A DNA stretch of 64,000 bases from OCS116 cluster bacterium AG-435-F03. Its GTDB lineage: Bacteria; Pseudomonadota; Alphaproteobacteria; MED-G09. A model generated the notes under the pieces. That model ran no database searches and was not told where the DNA came from. It saw nothing but the letters and a program-made list of their open reading frames with translations. Of this stretch, positions 17,986-26,597 are shown piece after piece; positions within the stretch are counted from its first letter, which is position 1; each line of letters begins with the position of its first letter. A program made the position numbers and the translations under genes. The stretch spans positions 277,321 through 341,320 of the forward strand of contig QCOV01000001.1 in the NCBI GenBank assembly GCA_003212795.1, read 5' to 3'.

Positions 17986-19962
17986 TTACTTATTCCACCA
18001 TCCTGTTTTTTTATCTTTAGTTTTTTTAGAGTCTGCTACTGGTGCTCCAATATAATTTTCATTTCTAACTTCATCAGTTTGTTTAGATTTTTTATTTTGA
18101 TCGCTAGTTTTTTTAGTTTGTTTTTTATCTTTGATATTTTCATTTGAAATACTTTTATCACTTGTTTTTTTATTATTTTTGTTAATATTTTTTTTGCCTT
18201 CAGTTTTTTTGTTAGGGTTTTTTGTATTTTTATTAGAAGAGGTTTTGCTATTTGAACTGTTTTTAGATTTTGAGTTTGAATTTTTTTGTTTCTTATTCTG
18301 TGGTTTTCTATCTTTTTCGTTTTTGCTTTTACCTAGAATATTGGATTTTGAATCAAAGGAAAGGATCTTACACTCTTTTCCTCTAAACTGATTATTTCCT
18401 ATTAATTTAAAATTAATTTCTGTTTCATTTTCAAGTTTTGATAATTCATCTCGTTTGTTATTAACAATAAAATTAAGGATTTCAATCGAAACCTCAGTTT
18501 GAACTGTAGATGCTCTTTTATCATTTGCTGCTTCACTGATTTCCCTTAATATTTCTAAGGCAATTGATTCAGTTGTTCTTAAGGATCCCTTACCATCACA
18601 ATGAGGGCAGATTTCATAAGAATTTTCTTGAATGCTTGACCTTATTCTTTGTCGAGACATTTCTAGTAAACCAAAGGAGCTAATTCTTCCAACCTGAATT
18701 CGTGATCGGTCTGATCTTAAGGATTCCTTTAATTTCTTTTCTATTGCTCTACGATTTGCAAACTTTTCCATATCAATAAAATCAATAACAATAAGACCTG
18801 CCATATCTCTTAATTTAAGTTGTCTAGCTATTTCTACAGAGGCCTCTAGATTTGTTCTAAGGGCTGTGTCTTCTATGTTGTAATCTTTTTTTGATGTTCC
18901 AGAGTTAACATCGATAGCTACTAAAGCTTCGGTTTGATCAATAACAAGTGAACCGCCGGATTTTAAAGGAACATTTTCAGCATAAATTGAACTTAGTTGA
19001 TCTTGAATGTTATCTTTTTGAAAGATGGGCTTAGATTCTCGCCATTTTTGCACTTTTTTAGCATGACTAGGTAGCATCATTTTCATTAATTCTTTAGTAA
19101 CTTTGTATTTTTCATCTCCCTCTACATAGATTTTATCTATGTCTTTACTGTACATATCCCTTAATGTTCTATGTATTACGCTTCCGTTTTCGTAAATTAA
19201 AGAAGGTGCATTTGCTGAAAGGGTATCCTCTCGTATTTTGTTCCAACTTTTAACTAAGAAATTATAATCTTTCTTAATTTCACCCGCAGTTGTGTTGCTT
19301 CCAGCAGTTCTTATGATCAAGCCCATATCATCTGAAACTTCTAACTTATCTAAGATAGTTTTCAACTTTTTGCGTTCTTTGGGGTTATTTATTCTCCTGC
19401 TAATCCCTCCTCCCTTAAGTGTGTTCGGCATCAAGACGCAATATCTTCCAGGAATTGATATATAAGTTGTTGCAGCAGCCCCTTTATTGCCTCGTTCTTC
19501 TTTAGAAATTTGCAAAAGAATAACTTGGTTTTTTTTAATAACTTCTTGGATTTTATATTTTACTGCCTTCCTTTTTTTTCTATCTGATTCTATTTCTTCG
19601 AGTTCATCACCCCCAAGATCATCAGGCTCATCTGACTCCTCCACTTTTGTGGAAATTTGATTTTCATCTTCAAGATTTTCTCCATTTGATTTTTTTATTT
19701 CTTCCTTATCAGCTTGAGGAATTTGATAATAATCTGGATTTATTTCTGAAAATGGAAGGAAGGCATTTTTATTTCCTCCATAATCAAGAAATGCTGCTTG
19801 AAGCGATGGCTCGACCCTTATTACCTTGGCAAGGTAAATATTCCCTCTAATAGGTTTTTTAGCGTCGAATTCATAATCATAGTCTTCTAATCTCTTGTCT
19901 TTTATTATTGCAATCCTCGTCTCTTCTTGATGGACTGCATCTATTAAAATTTCGTTTGTCAT
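17986..19962 (-). CDS. rne: Ribonuclease E/G family endoribonuclease (RNase E)
   Basis: This is the single-strand-specific endonuclease that begins mRNA decay and processes rRNA and tRNA. Of 658 residues, the first ~530 are catalytic. The S1 domain is interrupted by an acidic insert (about 90-125) usual for alphaproteobacteria. The catalytic aspartates appear in VAIDVNSGT and VIDFIDME, and the zinc-link cysteines in CPHCDGKG. The last ~120 residues are a low-complexity Lys/Asn/Ser tail ending KTGWWNK. A C-terminal GWW motif is known in Caulobacter RNase E as the docking peptide for PNPase. The tail is much shorter than in most relatives. A 231-base region separates it from the divergent amiC. 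Confidence 0.95.
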   Translation of the reverse strand: MTNEILIDAVHQEETRIAIIKDKRLEDYDYEFDAKKPIRGNIYLAKVIRVEPSLQAAFLDYGGNKNAFLPFSEINPDYYQIPQADKEEIKKSNGENLEDENQISTKVEESDEPDDLGGDELEEIESDRKKRKAVKYKIQEVIKKNQVILLQISKEERGNKGAAATTYISIPGRYCVLMPNTLKGGGISRRINNPKERKKLKTILDKLEVSDDMGLIIRTAGSNTTAGEIKKDYNFLVKSWNKIREDTLSANAPSLIYENGSVIHRTLRDMYSKDIDKIYVEGDEKYKVTKELMKMMLPSHAKKVQKWRESKPIFQKDNIQDQLSSIYAENVPLKSGGSLVIDQTEALVAIDVNSGTSKKDYNIEDTALRTNLEASVEIARQLKLRDMAGLIVIDFIDMEKFANRRAIEKKLKESLRSDRSRIQVGRISSFGLLEMSRQRIRSSIQENSYEICPHCDGKGSLRTTESIALEILREISEAANDKRASTVQTEVSIEILNFIVNNKRDELSKLENETEINFKLIGNNQFRGKECKILSFDSKSNILGKSKNEKDRKPQNKKQKNSNSKSKNSSNSKTSSNKNTKNPNKKTEGKKNINKNNKKTSDKSISNENIKDKKQTKKTSDQNKKSKQTDEVRNENYIGAPVADSKKTKDKKTGWWNK

Positions 19963-20193
19963 TTAGATAATCTCCGAATGCCAATAAATATTTTTTTATT
20001 GAAAAACTTACTTCCTTCATATCAGTATATGTTATTGAAATATTCATGGCTTTTATTGTTATGGAGGATATTTAAAATCCTCTATATAAATCCTTTTTTA
20101 TAATTAAATTAAAAAATTATTTAATCATAGATACGACTCCTTTATATTAGTTAATCTTAGTTTGACAAGCTTCTAATAGATTATTCTTGAAAA
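19963..20193 (-). promoter_or_regulatory. rne promoter and long 5' leader; divergent region with amiC
   Basis: This is the longest gene-free stretch outside the tRNA region. On the minus strand, TTGTCA (20163-20168) and TATAAA (20141-20146) are spaced by 16 bases, a fair sigma-70 promoter that would give an rne leader of about 170 bases. The leader holds an inverted repeat GAGGAT / ATCCTC with a 7-base loop (about 20064-20082). E. coli rne controls itself through hairpins in a long leader; a similar role here is only suggested. On the plus strand a TTGACA lies at 20163-20168 plus/minus one base, but no matching -10 element for amiC is seen. Confidence 0.4.
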
Positions 20194-21333
20194 ATGATGA
20201 TTTTTAGTAAAAAAAAGATAATAATTTTCATAATATGTGCTCTATTTGCAACAGAAAATGTATTTTCTAGTGAAAGAGCTTTGATTTCAAAAATTAGATT
20301 TTCTGGAAATAATGAAGCATTAAGAGTTATCATTGATAGCAATAATTTAATAAAGCACGAAATTTCAGCATTCACTAATCCCTCAAGAATAGTTGTTGAT
20401 TTATACAATGTTAAGTTCAGTAAAGATTTTTCATTTCCACAAGCAACTGGTGTAATTAAAGGAATAAGATATGCTGATTTTAATGCTAATACATCTAGGA
20501 TAGTATTTGATTTAAATGAATCTCCCAATGTTAAGAATGTTAAAGTTTTAAAACCTAGCGCTGGTTCAATTAGAAGATTAAGTTTTGACATTATTTCTAA
20601 TAAGCAAACTTCAACTATTAAGAATAAAAAGGTTAACAAGAATTATAAATTAAGGAAAACAATTATCATCGATCCTGGGCATGGTGGTAAAGATCCGGGA
20701 ACTTCCTACCCAAAGGTAGTTTCTGAAAAAGACATTGTTCTACGTTTTGCAAGGATATTAAAAAAACATTTATCTAGAAATAATAATTATCGTATTTTTC
20801 TTACTAGAGAAGATGATAGTTTTGTATCATTAAGTGATAGGGTAAGTTTTGCTAAAAGCAAGAATGCTGATTTATTTATATCAATTCATGCTGATGCTTC
20901 TAGTTCCTCTAATACAAAAGGTTTATCTGTATACACTCTCTCAGATAAAGGTTTAGACAAGGAAGCAGAAAAACTTGCAGCTATTGAGAATTCTTATGCT
21001 ATGGTTGGCACAAGTTACAGCGGTAATTATTTAAGAAATGCTAGAAACCCAAGTGATTTTGTTAAATATCAAAGAAAGTTAATAGATAATCGTTTTAAAT
21101 CTACTAAGTTTGCAAGCACTCTAACTAGTAGAGTTAAATCTAAGACACCTCTATTAAATAATCCTCTTCGCTCAGCAGGTTTTGCTGTGTTAAAATCTGA
21201 TGAGTTTCCAAGTGTTCTGGTAGAATTAGGTTTTGTAACAAATGAATATGATAGAAAAAATTTAAGAAGCGGGAACTGGCTTCAATCTATATCAAGCCAA
21301 TTTGTTAATGCTATTAATGAATATTTTAAATAA
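20194..21333 (+). CDS. amiC: N-acetylmuramoyl-L-alanine amidase AmiC-type (AMIN + Amidase_3)
   Basis: This periplasmic zinc amidase splits septal peptidoglycan by removing the peptide from N-acetylmuramic acid. The 379-residue protein has a signal peptide (about 5-24) and an N-terminal AMIN domain (about 27-130: FSGNNEALRVIID and SRIVVDLYNVKF), which targets the division site. The Amidase_3 domain starts at IIIDPGHGGKDPG (His zinc ligand), continues with the glutamate in VVSEKDIVLRFA and ISIHADAS (second His), and ends with the catalytic Glu in VLVELGFVTN. Two ATG codons are in tandem at the start. prfB begins nine bases after the stop. Confidence 0.94.
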   Translation: MMIFSKKKIIIFIICALFATENVFSSERALISKIRFSGNNEALRVIIDSNNLIKHEISAFTNPSRIVVDLYNVKFSKDFSFPQATGVIKGIRYADFNANTSRIVFDLNESPNVKNVKVLKPSAGSIRRLSFDIISNKQTSTIKNKKVNKNYKLRKTIIIDPGHGGKDPGTSYPKVVSEKDIVLRFARILKKHLSRNNNYRIFLTREDDSFVSLSDRVSFAKSKNADLFISIHADASSSSNTKGLSVYTLSDKGLDKEAEKLAAIENSYAMVGTSYSGNYLRNARNPSDFVKYQRKLIDNRFKSTKFASTLTSRVKSKTPLLNNPLRSAGFAVLKSDEFPSVLVELGFVTNEYDRKNLRSGNWLQSISSQFVNAINEYFK

Positions 21334-21342
21334 GATAAAAAA

Positions 21343-22447
21343 ATGCGAAATGATTTTTTAAAATATATTGATGGTATAGAGAATAATCTAAATCTATTAA
21401 GGGGGTATCTTTGACTGGGATACTTCTAAAAAGAGATTAGAAAAACTTAATAAATCAATTGAAAGTGGTGATATTTGGGATGACCAAAAAGAAGCCCAAT
21501 CAATAATGCAAGAAAGATCAAACTTAGAGAATTCTCTTAATATTTATTCAGAGATAAAAAATGAACTGGTTGAAATTTCAGAATTGATTGATTTATATAA
21601 TAATGAGAGTCAATCATCTGAACAGCTTGAAGAAGAAATTTTAGTATCCTTAACTGAGTTATCTGAGCGTGCTGAGCTTGCTTTAATAGAATCAATGCTT
21701 TCTGGTGAAGCTGACTCTAATTCAGCTTATCTAGAATTTCATCCTGGCGCAGGAGGAACAGAGAGTCAGGATTGGGCGCAAATGCTACTACGAATGTATT
21801 CAAGGTGGGGAGAAAGCAGAGGATATAAAATTGAAGTTATTGAATACAGCGCAGGTGATGAAGCAGGTATTAAAAGTGCAACACTTAAAGTTATTGGCAA
21901 AAACCCTTATGGATGGCTAAAAACCGAGTCAGGGATTCATAGATTAGTTCGTATTTCTCCATTTGATTCACAAAAAAGAAGGCATACAAGTTTTGCAAGT
22001 GTATGGGTTTATCCTGAAATTGATGATAATATCGAAGTTGATTTACAGGAATCGGATTGTAGAATAGATACCTACAGATCGTCTGGCGCAGGAGGTCAAC
22101 ATGTTAATACGACCGATAGTGCTGTTAGAATAACACATACTCCAACAAATATAGTAGTTCAATGTCAATCTCAAAGATCTCAACATAAAAATAAAAGCAC
22201 AGCGTTATCTATGCTTAGAGCAAGACTTTATGAATTAGAGCTTCAAAAGAAGGAAGAGAAAGCTCAAGAAATTCTTGATACTAAATCTGAAATAGGTTGG
22301 GGGCATCAAATTAGATCTTATGTGTTGCAACCATATCAGATGGTTAAAGATTTAAGAACAAATGTTGAAGATGGAAATACTCAGGCAGTTTTAGATGGAA
22401 GAATTGATAAATTCTTAACAAGCGCGCTTTCAAGAAAAATTAGTTAG
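21343..22447 (+). CDS. prfB: Peptide chain release factor 2, expressed by programmed +1 frameshift
   Basis: RF2 releases the finished peptide at UGA and UAA. The gene is in two frames: 23 codons from the ATG to an in-frame TGA at 21412-21414, then after a +1 shift at CTT-T a second frame from GAC at 21413 to the TAG, 367 residues in all, the normal length. The slippery site is identical to the classical one (see separate entry). The main frame contains the stop-recognition tripeptide SPF (in RISPFDSQ) and the catalytic GGQ (in GAGGQHVNTTDS). A conceptual start at 21506 would lose the N-terminal helices and is wrong. The last four bases overlap the convergent bcp. Confidence 0.97.
21400..21415 (+). 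other. prfB programmed +1 ribosomal frameshift site
   Basis: The sequence reads AGG GGG TAT CTT TGA C. AGGGGG is the internal Shine-Dalgarno element, placed three bases before the shift codon CTT, and the in-frame stop is TGA followed by C. This matches the E. coli prfB recoding site base for base over these positions. In that known mechanism, scarce RF2 lets the ribosome pause at UGA and slip one base forward, so RF2 limits its own synthesis. The frame after the slip continues directly into the RF2 coding sequence (DWDTSKKRLEKL). Confidence 0.97.
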
Positions 22448-22914
22448 GAAGATTTAATTTTATTAATTACATCTTCAACATGACCTTTTACTTTTACTTT
22501 TTCCCATATGTATTCAATTTTAGATTCCTCATTTATTAGGAAAGTTGAACGCTGGATACCCATGTATTTTCTTCCATACATATTTTTTTCAACCCAAACA
22601 CCAAATTTTTCAAGAACTTTGCCATTTTCATCTGATGCTAGAAGTATCTTTAATCCTTGTTTATTAATAAATTTATTGTGAGTTTCTAAACTATCTTTAG
22701 AAATCCCAATTACCTGAGTATTTAATTTTTTGAATTCTTTAATTTTATTAGTAAAATCTTTTGCTTCAGTTGTACATCCAGGAGTATTGTCTTTGGGATA
22801 AAAATATAAAATATATTTTTTATCCTTTATATCTTTACTATCGAGTAAATTCCCATCTGATAAAGGTATTTTGAATTTAGGGATCTTATCTCCAATTTTA
22901 CATTTTTTTTTCAT
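22444..22914 (-). CDS. bcp: Thioredoxin-dependent thiol peroxidase Bcp (PrxQ type)
   Basis: This peroxiredoxin reduces hydrogen peroxide and organic peroxides. The protein is 156 residues, starting MKKKCKIGDKIPKF. The peroxidatic cysteine lies in DNTPGCTTEAKDF (about residue 47). The position five residues later that holds the resolving cysteine in E. coli Bcp is a lysine here, so this is the one-Cys form found in many alphaproteobacteria. A second conserved region is GIQRSTFLI. An AAGGA lies seven bases before the ATG. The gene converges on prfB with a four-base overlap and diverges from the AsmA-like gene across only 25 bases. Confidence 0.94.
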   Translation of the reverse strand: MKKKCKIGDKIPKFKIPLSDGNLLDSKDIKDKKYILYFYPKDNTPGCTTEAKDFTNKIKEFKKLNTQVIGISKDSLETHNKFINKQGLKILLASDENGKVLEKFGVWVEKNMYGRKYMGIQRSTFLINEESKIEYIWEKVKVKGHVEDVINKIKSS

Positions 22915-22939
22915 ATTTTTTCCTTATAAATGAGTGTTA

Positions 22940-24547
22940 ATGAATAAAGTAATAAAATATCTTTTATCAATAATTTCTAAAATATTTAGTTTCTCTATCT
23001 TTAGTTTTATTTTTTTACTACTTTTTCTTCAATTTGGAACTTTAAATTTACAATTTTTAGATCCTATTATTAAATCAAATTTTGCTGATAAATATTTAAC
23101 AAAAATAGATTTTGTTAATAATGATATTAATCTTAAATTTGATAAAAATAATAATGATTTTGTTTTTGCTGTTAATAGCAGATTAAAAAATAAACCCAAT
23201 GTTGCTGAATGGTCTTTGCTCCTAGATACTGAAATAAGAATAAAAGTATTGTTAAGCAATCTTGAAAAAAATGTAGTGGCTTTTAAATTATCATCTAGTA
23301 AACAAAAAAAAGATAATCGAATTAGTCATTTTAATTTTTACGGCAGTTTAAATAGTTTAAGAAATTCTGATATATTAGAAATAAATGGTTTTGCTAAAGA
23401 TTTGCCTTTAAGTTTTATCAAAGCTCTATGGCCTGATAACCTTGGTAAAGGCGCAAGGGCATGGACAAATAGATCTTTATTTAAAGGAATAATATCTGAT
23501 TTAGAGTTTAATTCTAAATTTGTTTTCAAAAAAGATGGAAAATTATTATTTGATCCAGTTATAAATTTAGATTTTGATTTTAATGATATTGAAGCTCATT
23601 ACTTAAATAATATGCCGCCCATAACTGATACTCTTGGGAAAGGTCATTTAGATTTCCAGATGTTCACTATAGATTTATTTGATGGCCGTATTGATTTAGG
23701 GGAGAGATCAAGAATTTATATTAATAATGGTAAATTTAATGCATTTGATATTAAAAAAAGACATGGTCCTGGGCAAATTATAATTGATGCCTCTTCAAAT
23801 GTAGGAGATTTTTTTGATTTGCTTAGTAAACATAATTATATTTCAAAATTAATAAAATTAGATAGAAATAATTTATCTGGGGAAAGCAATCTGATTCTTC
23901 AATTTGATTTCCCCCTAAAGAACTCTGTTAAGTTTTCAGAAACTAAAACAAATATAAACTTAAATGTTGAAGAGATAACTATTTATAATAAAGAAAAAAA
24001 CCCAAGCATAATAAGTGATTCATCAATTCTAATTCTTGATTACAATATTGATGAAGCTAGTTTTTTTAAAGGCACAATAGAAACAAAAAGCCTTAAAATT
24101 CTTGAATTACCAATTTTTGCCCAAATTCTTGATGTTTCAATACCTGGTTTAAGCAATATTAGTGATGGTGGGAGAGACATTACCTTTGCTAGCTCTGATT
24201 TTAATGTTCAGCTTTCAAATAGAGGCATAAGTATTATTGATGGAATTTTAAAGCCTGAAAGCAATCTTCCTGTAGTAGGGAATAGTTTAGGGTTATCATT
24301 GTCTGGCGGATATATCTTCGACAAAAGTAAAATTGACTTTAATGGGACAGTTGTTCCAATATCGTGGCTTAATAATTTACCCTCTAATGTACCGCTTTTA
24401 GGCGAGCTATTCTCAGGAAGCAAAGATGGAGAGGGATTAATTGGGATAAAATTTAGAATTTATAATGAAGATGAGGGTGAAGTTAAAATTGAAACCAACC
24501 CTTTATCAGTTTTAACCCCTGGATTTTTACAAAGAATATTTGATTAA
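22940..24547 (+). CDS. AsmA/YhdP-like (DUF3971-type) envelope protein
   Basis: This is a 535-residue protein with an N-terminal membrane anchor (about 12-34) and a long periplasmic beta-rich region. Its C-terminal part resembles the AsmA/TamB/YhdP superfamily: repeated beta segments of the kind FDIKKRHGPGQIIIDASSN, then the ending SVLTPGFLQRIFD, which is typical of DUF3971/YhdP proteins of alphaproteobacteria. Members of this superfamily are thought to be bridges for phospholipid movement to the outer membrane. It is shorter than E. coli YhdP, so only part of the N-terminal repeat region is present. The ATG six bases after a GAG was preferred to an in-frame GTG six bases upstream. It shares TTAA with the convergent tyrS stop. 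Confidence 0.75.
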   Translation: MNKVIKYLLSIISKIFSFSIFSFIFLLLFLQFGTLNLQFLDPIIKSNFADKYLTKIDFVNNDINLKFDKNNNDFVFAVNSRLKNKPNVAEWSLLLDTEIRIKVLLSNLEKNVVAFKLSSSKQKKDNRISHFNFYGSLNSLRNSDILEINGFAKDLPLSFIKALWPDNLGKGARAWTNRSLFKGIISDLEFNSKFVFKKDGKLLFDPVINLDFDFNDIEAHYLNNMPPITDTLGKGHLDFQMFTIDLFDGRIDLGERSRIYINNGKFNAFDIKKRHGPGQIIIDASSNVGDFFDLLSKHNYISKLIKLDRNNLSGESNLILQFDFPLKNSVKFSETKTNINLNVEEITIYNKEKNPSIISDSSILILDYNIDEASFFKGTIETKSLKILELPIFAQILDVSIPGLSNISDGGRDITFASSDFNVQLSNRGISIIDGILKPESNLPVVGNSLGLSLSGGYIFDKSKIDFNGTVVPISWLNNLPSNVPLLGELFSGSKDGEGLIGIKFRIYNEDEGEVKIETNPLSVLTPGFLQRIFD

Positions 24548-25764
24548 TCTATTTCAATGATTATTTTTTTCTTTTTTCCAAAAGAAATTTCTATTTCTTT
24601 TGAGTTTTTAAAATTGTTTAGTGTTAAAGTATATTTCTCATCACTGATTAATTCATCATTTAATTTAACGGCTTTTGATTGAATAAATCTTCTAGCTTCA
24701 CTATTTGATTTGGTTAGCCCTAAATCATTATGAGAAAGAAGACTTAGTAAACCATATCCCTTCTCAAATTCTTTCTTTTTAAAGACGATTCTTTTTTTAC
24801 TTTTCCAATCAGAGTCTTTCCCGTGAACAAGTTCCGTTATCTTAGTCGCTAATAATTCTTTCCCTTTTTCGATATCTTCATTTTTTAATTTTTCTATCTC
24901 ATAGGTTTCACTCAAAGGCATATCAGTAAACAACCTAAGGAATTTTCCAACATCATCATTTTCTGTTTTATCTCTCCAATAATTCCAAAAATCTCTTGGA
25001 TGCGTTGAATGATTATCTTTTTCAGAGATAAAATTAAGCCAAATTGCCCCTTCCTCTGTTTTGCCCATTTTTTGACCTGAAGAGGTGGTTAATAATGGAG
25101 TTGTTAATCCAAATAGTTCTTTACCAGCTAATCTTCTAGATAGATCTATACCACAAATTATGTTCCCCCATTGGTCAGATCCACCCATTTGGAGAATGCA
25201 ATTATAGTCTGTATTAAGTTTATAAAAATCATAACCCTGGAGAATCATGTAATTAAACTCTAAAAAAGATAGATTTTGCTCTCTTTCAAGACGTTGTTTT
25301 ACAGAGTCAAAAGAAAGCATCCTATTTACTGAAAAATGGCTTCCAATTTCTCTAAGAAAATCTATGTAGTTTAATTCTTCAAGCCATTTACTATTATCAA
25401 TAATTTTAATTTTATTGATATCTAAAAACTTTTCAAAAACCTTTTTTATGCCTTTAACATTATTATTAATATCTTCGTAAGATAACATTTTGCGGGATTT
25501 ATCTTTTAACGAAGGATCACCTATTTTGCTTGTTGCTCCACCAATAAGTACGATAGGTGTATGACCAAAATCTTGTAATTTTTTTAGCAAAAGTATTTGC
25601 ATTAAAGAGCCAATGTGAAGATTTGGAGCAGTACAATCAAAACCTATATAGGCTGTAATTTTCTCTTCGGAGAATAGTTTATCCAATTTATCTGAGTCAC
25701 TTATCTGGTAAATGAAACCTCTTTCATTTATATGGTTTAGAAAATCAGATTTATAATTATTCAT
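24544..25764 (-). CDS. tyrS: Tyrosyl-tRNA synthetase
   Basis: This class Ic synthetase attaches tyrosine to tRNA-Tyr. The 406-residue protein has the Rossmann catalytic domain with the HIGH-type motif LHIGSL (about residue 50), the GGSDQWGNI tyrosine/ATP site (about 193) and a KMSKS loop in the form KMGKT (about 233). A C-terminal S4 RNA-binding domain (about 340-406) begins near GLTKSNSEARRFI. The length and sequence type match the TyrRS of most alphaproteobacteria. It follows a hydrolase gene by 25 bases on the same strand. Confidence 0.97.
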   Translation of the reverse strand: MNNYKSDFLNHINERGFIYQISDSDKLDKLFSEEKITAYIGFDCTAPNLHIGSLMQILLLKKLQDFGHTPIVLIGGATSKIGDPSLKDKSRKMLSYEDINNNVKGIKKVFEKFLDINKIKIIDNSKWLEELNYIDFLREIGSHFSVNRMLSFDSVKQRLEREQNLSFLEFNYMILQGYDFYKLNTDYNCILQMGGSDQWGNIICGIDLSRRLAGKELFGLTTPLLTTSSGQKMGKTEEGAIWLNFISEKDNHSTHPRDFWNYWRDKTENDDVGKFLRLFTDMPLSETYEIEKLKNEDIEKGKELLATKITELVHGKDSDWKSKKRIVFKKKEFEKGYGLLSLLSHNDLGLTKSNSEARRFIQSKAVKLNDELISDEKYTLTLNNFKNSKEIEISFGKKKKIIIEID

Positions 25765-25789
25765 TTACTTTTCTTATATTTTTACAATC

Positions 25790-26440
25790 TTAAAAATCGG
25801 GACCAATCAATCGCGAGTCAAGATATTTGCTTACTTCATTTATAAGCTTTTCTGTTTTATTTTCAAAAAAGTGATTTGCACCCGCAATATTCTTATAATC
25901 TATATTTATATTTCTTTGAGTTTGAAGTTTTTCAACTAGCCTTAGAATATCATCTTTAGGAACTACTTTATCTTCTTCACCATGTAAAATAATTCCCGAT
26001 GATGGACATGGGGCAAGGAAATTAAAATCATACATATTTGCTGGAGGAGATATAGATATAAAGCCCTCTATTTCTGGTCTTCTCATTAATAACTGCATTG
26101 CTATCCAGGCTCCAAAAGAATAACCCGCAACCCAACAACCTTTTGAATCTGAAACTTGAGATTGTATCCAGTCAAGTGAGGCAGCGGCATCTGACAATTC
26201 CCCAACACCTTGATCGAATTCCCCTTGGCTCTTTCCAACCCCTCTAAAATTAAACCTCAAAACTGAAAAACCTTTTTTTATGAAGGTATGATATAAATTA
26301 AAGATGATCGGATTATTCATGTTTCCACCAAATTGAGGAAGTGGATGTAATATAATAGCAACAGGAGACCTTTTGTTTTCTACAACATTCATTCTACCTT
26401 CTAATCTTCCATCAGGTCCGCTGTATATAATTTCTGGCAT
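25790..26440 (-). CDS. Alpha/beta hydrolase (small, esterase-like)
   Basis: This is a 216-residue alpha/beta-hydrolase without a signal peptide. The nucleophile elbow is GYSFGA (Ser about 109); the acid lies in LHGEEDKVVP (about 166) and the histidine in GANHFFEN (about 199). The N-terminal strands carry HPLPQFGGNMNNP and LRFNFRGVGKSQG, a pattern seen in the family often annotated as alpha/beta hydrolase upstream of tyrS in alphaproteobacteria. The substrate is unknown. It diverges from iscR, so the iscR promoter region may also serve it. Confidence 0.88.
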   Translation of the reverse strand: MPEIIYSGPDGRLEGRMNVVENKRSPVAIILHPLPQFGGNMNNPIIFNLYHTFIKKGFSVLRFNFRGVGKSQGEFDQGVGELSDAAASLDWIQSQVSDSKGCWVAGYSFGAWIAMQLLMRRPEIEGFISISPPANMYDFNFLAPCPSSGIILHGEEDKVVPKDDILRLVEKLQTQRNINIDYKNIAGANHFFENKTEKLINEVSKYLDSRLIGPDF

Positions 26441-26498
26441 ATTTTTAACCTTATTTTGAATGTATTAGTGCTAAAGAAATTTATAAAATGAAGTATTT

Positions 26499-26526
26499 CT
26501 TGACAAAACTAGTCAAGAATTATAAA
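26499..26526 (+). promoter_or_regulatory. iscR-suf promoter with overlapping palindrome (candidate IscR operator)
   Basis: TTGACA (26500-26505) is a consensus -35 element, with TATAAA or the overlapping TAAATC 15-17 bases downstream as -10. The -35 lies inside the perfect dyad CTTGAC-N7-GTCAAG (26499-26517). The first gene of the operon is the Rrf2-family regulator IscR, whose homologues repress their own operon at palindromes over the promoter. The match to a specific published IscR motif was not tested. Confidence 0.6.
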
Positions 26527-26597
26527 TCCACACTAAATTCTATATGTTTCTAACACAACTGTAGAAAATTTGTAACAATTTAAATTAAGAGAGATTA

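Noticed and set aside
18131-18391. Plus-strand frame coding a Phe/Leu-rich, membrane-like peptide
   Set aside because: It is the reverse complement of the Lys/Asn-rich RNase E tail; poly-Lys codons read backwards give Phe/Leu.
20119-20143. Mini-ORF M-I-K-stop with an AAAGGAG on the minus strand upstream of rne
   Set aside because: The AAAGGAG overlaps the best -10 element (TATAAA), so it would not be in the transcript; three codons alone are not evidence.
21343-21414. Short frame ending in TGA before prfB, suggestive of a broken gene or leader peptide
   Set aside because: The stop is the recoding UGA of the programmed frameshift; the next frame continues the RF2 sequence without loss.
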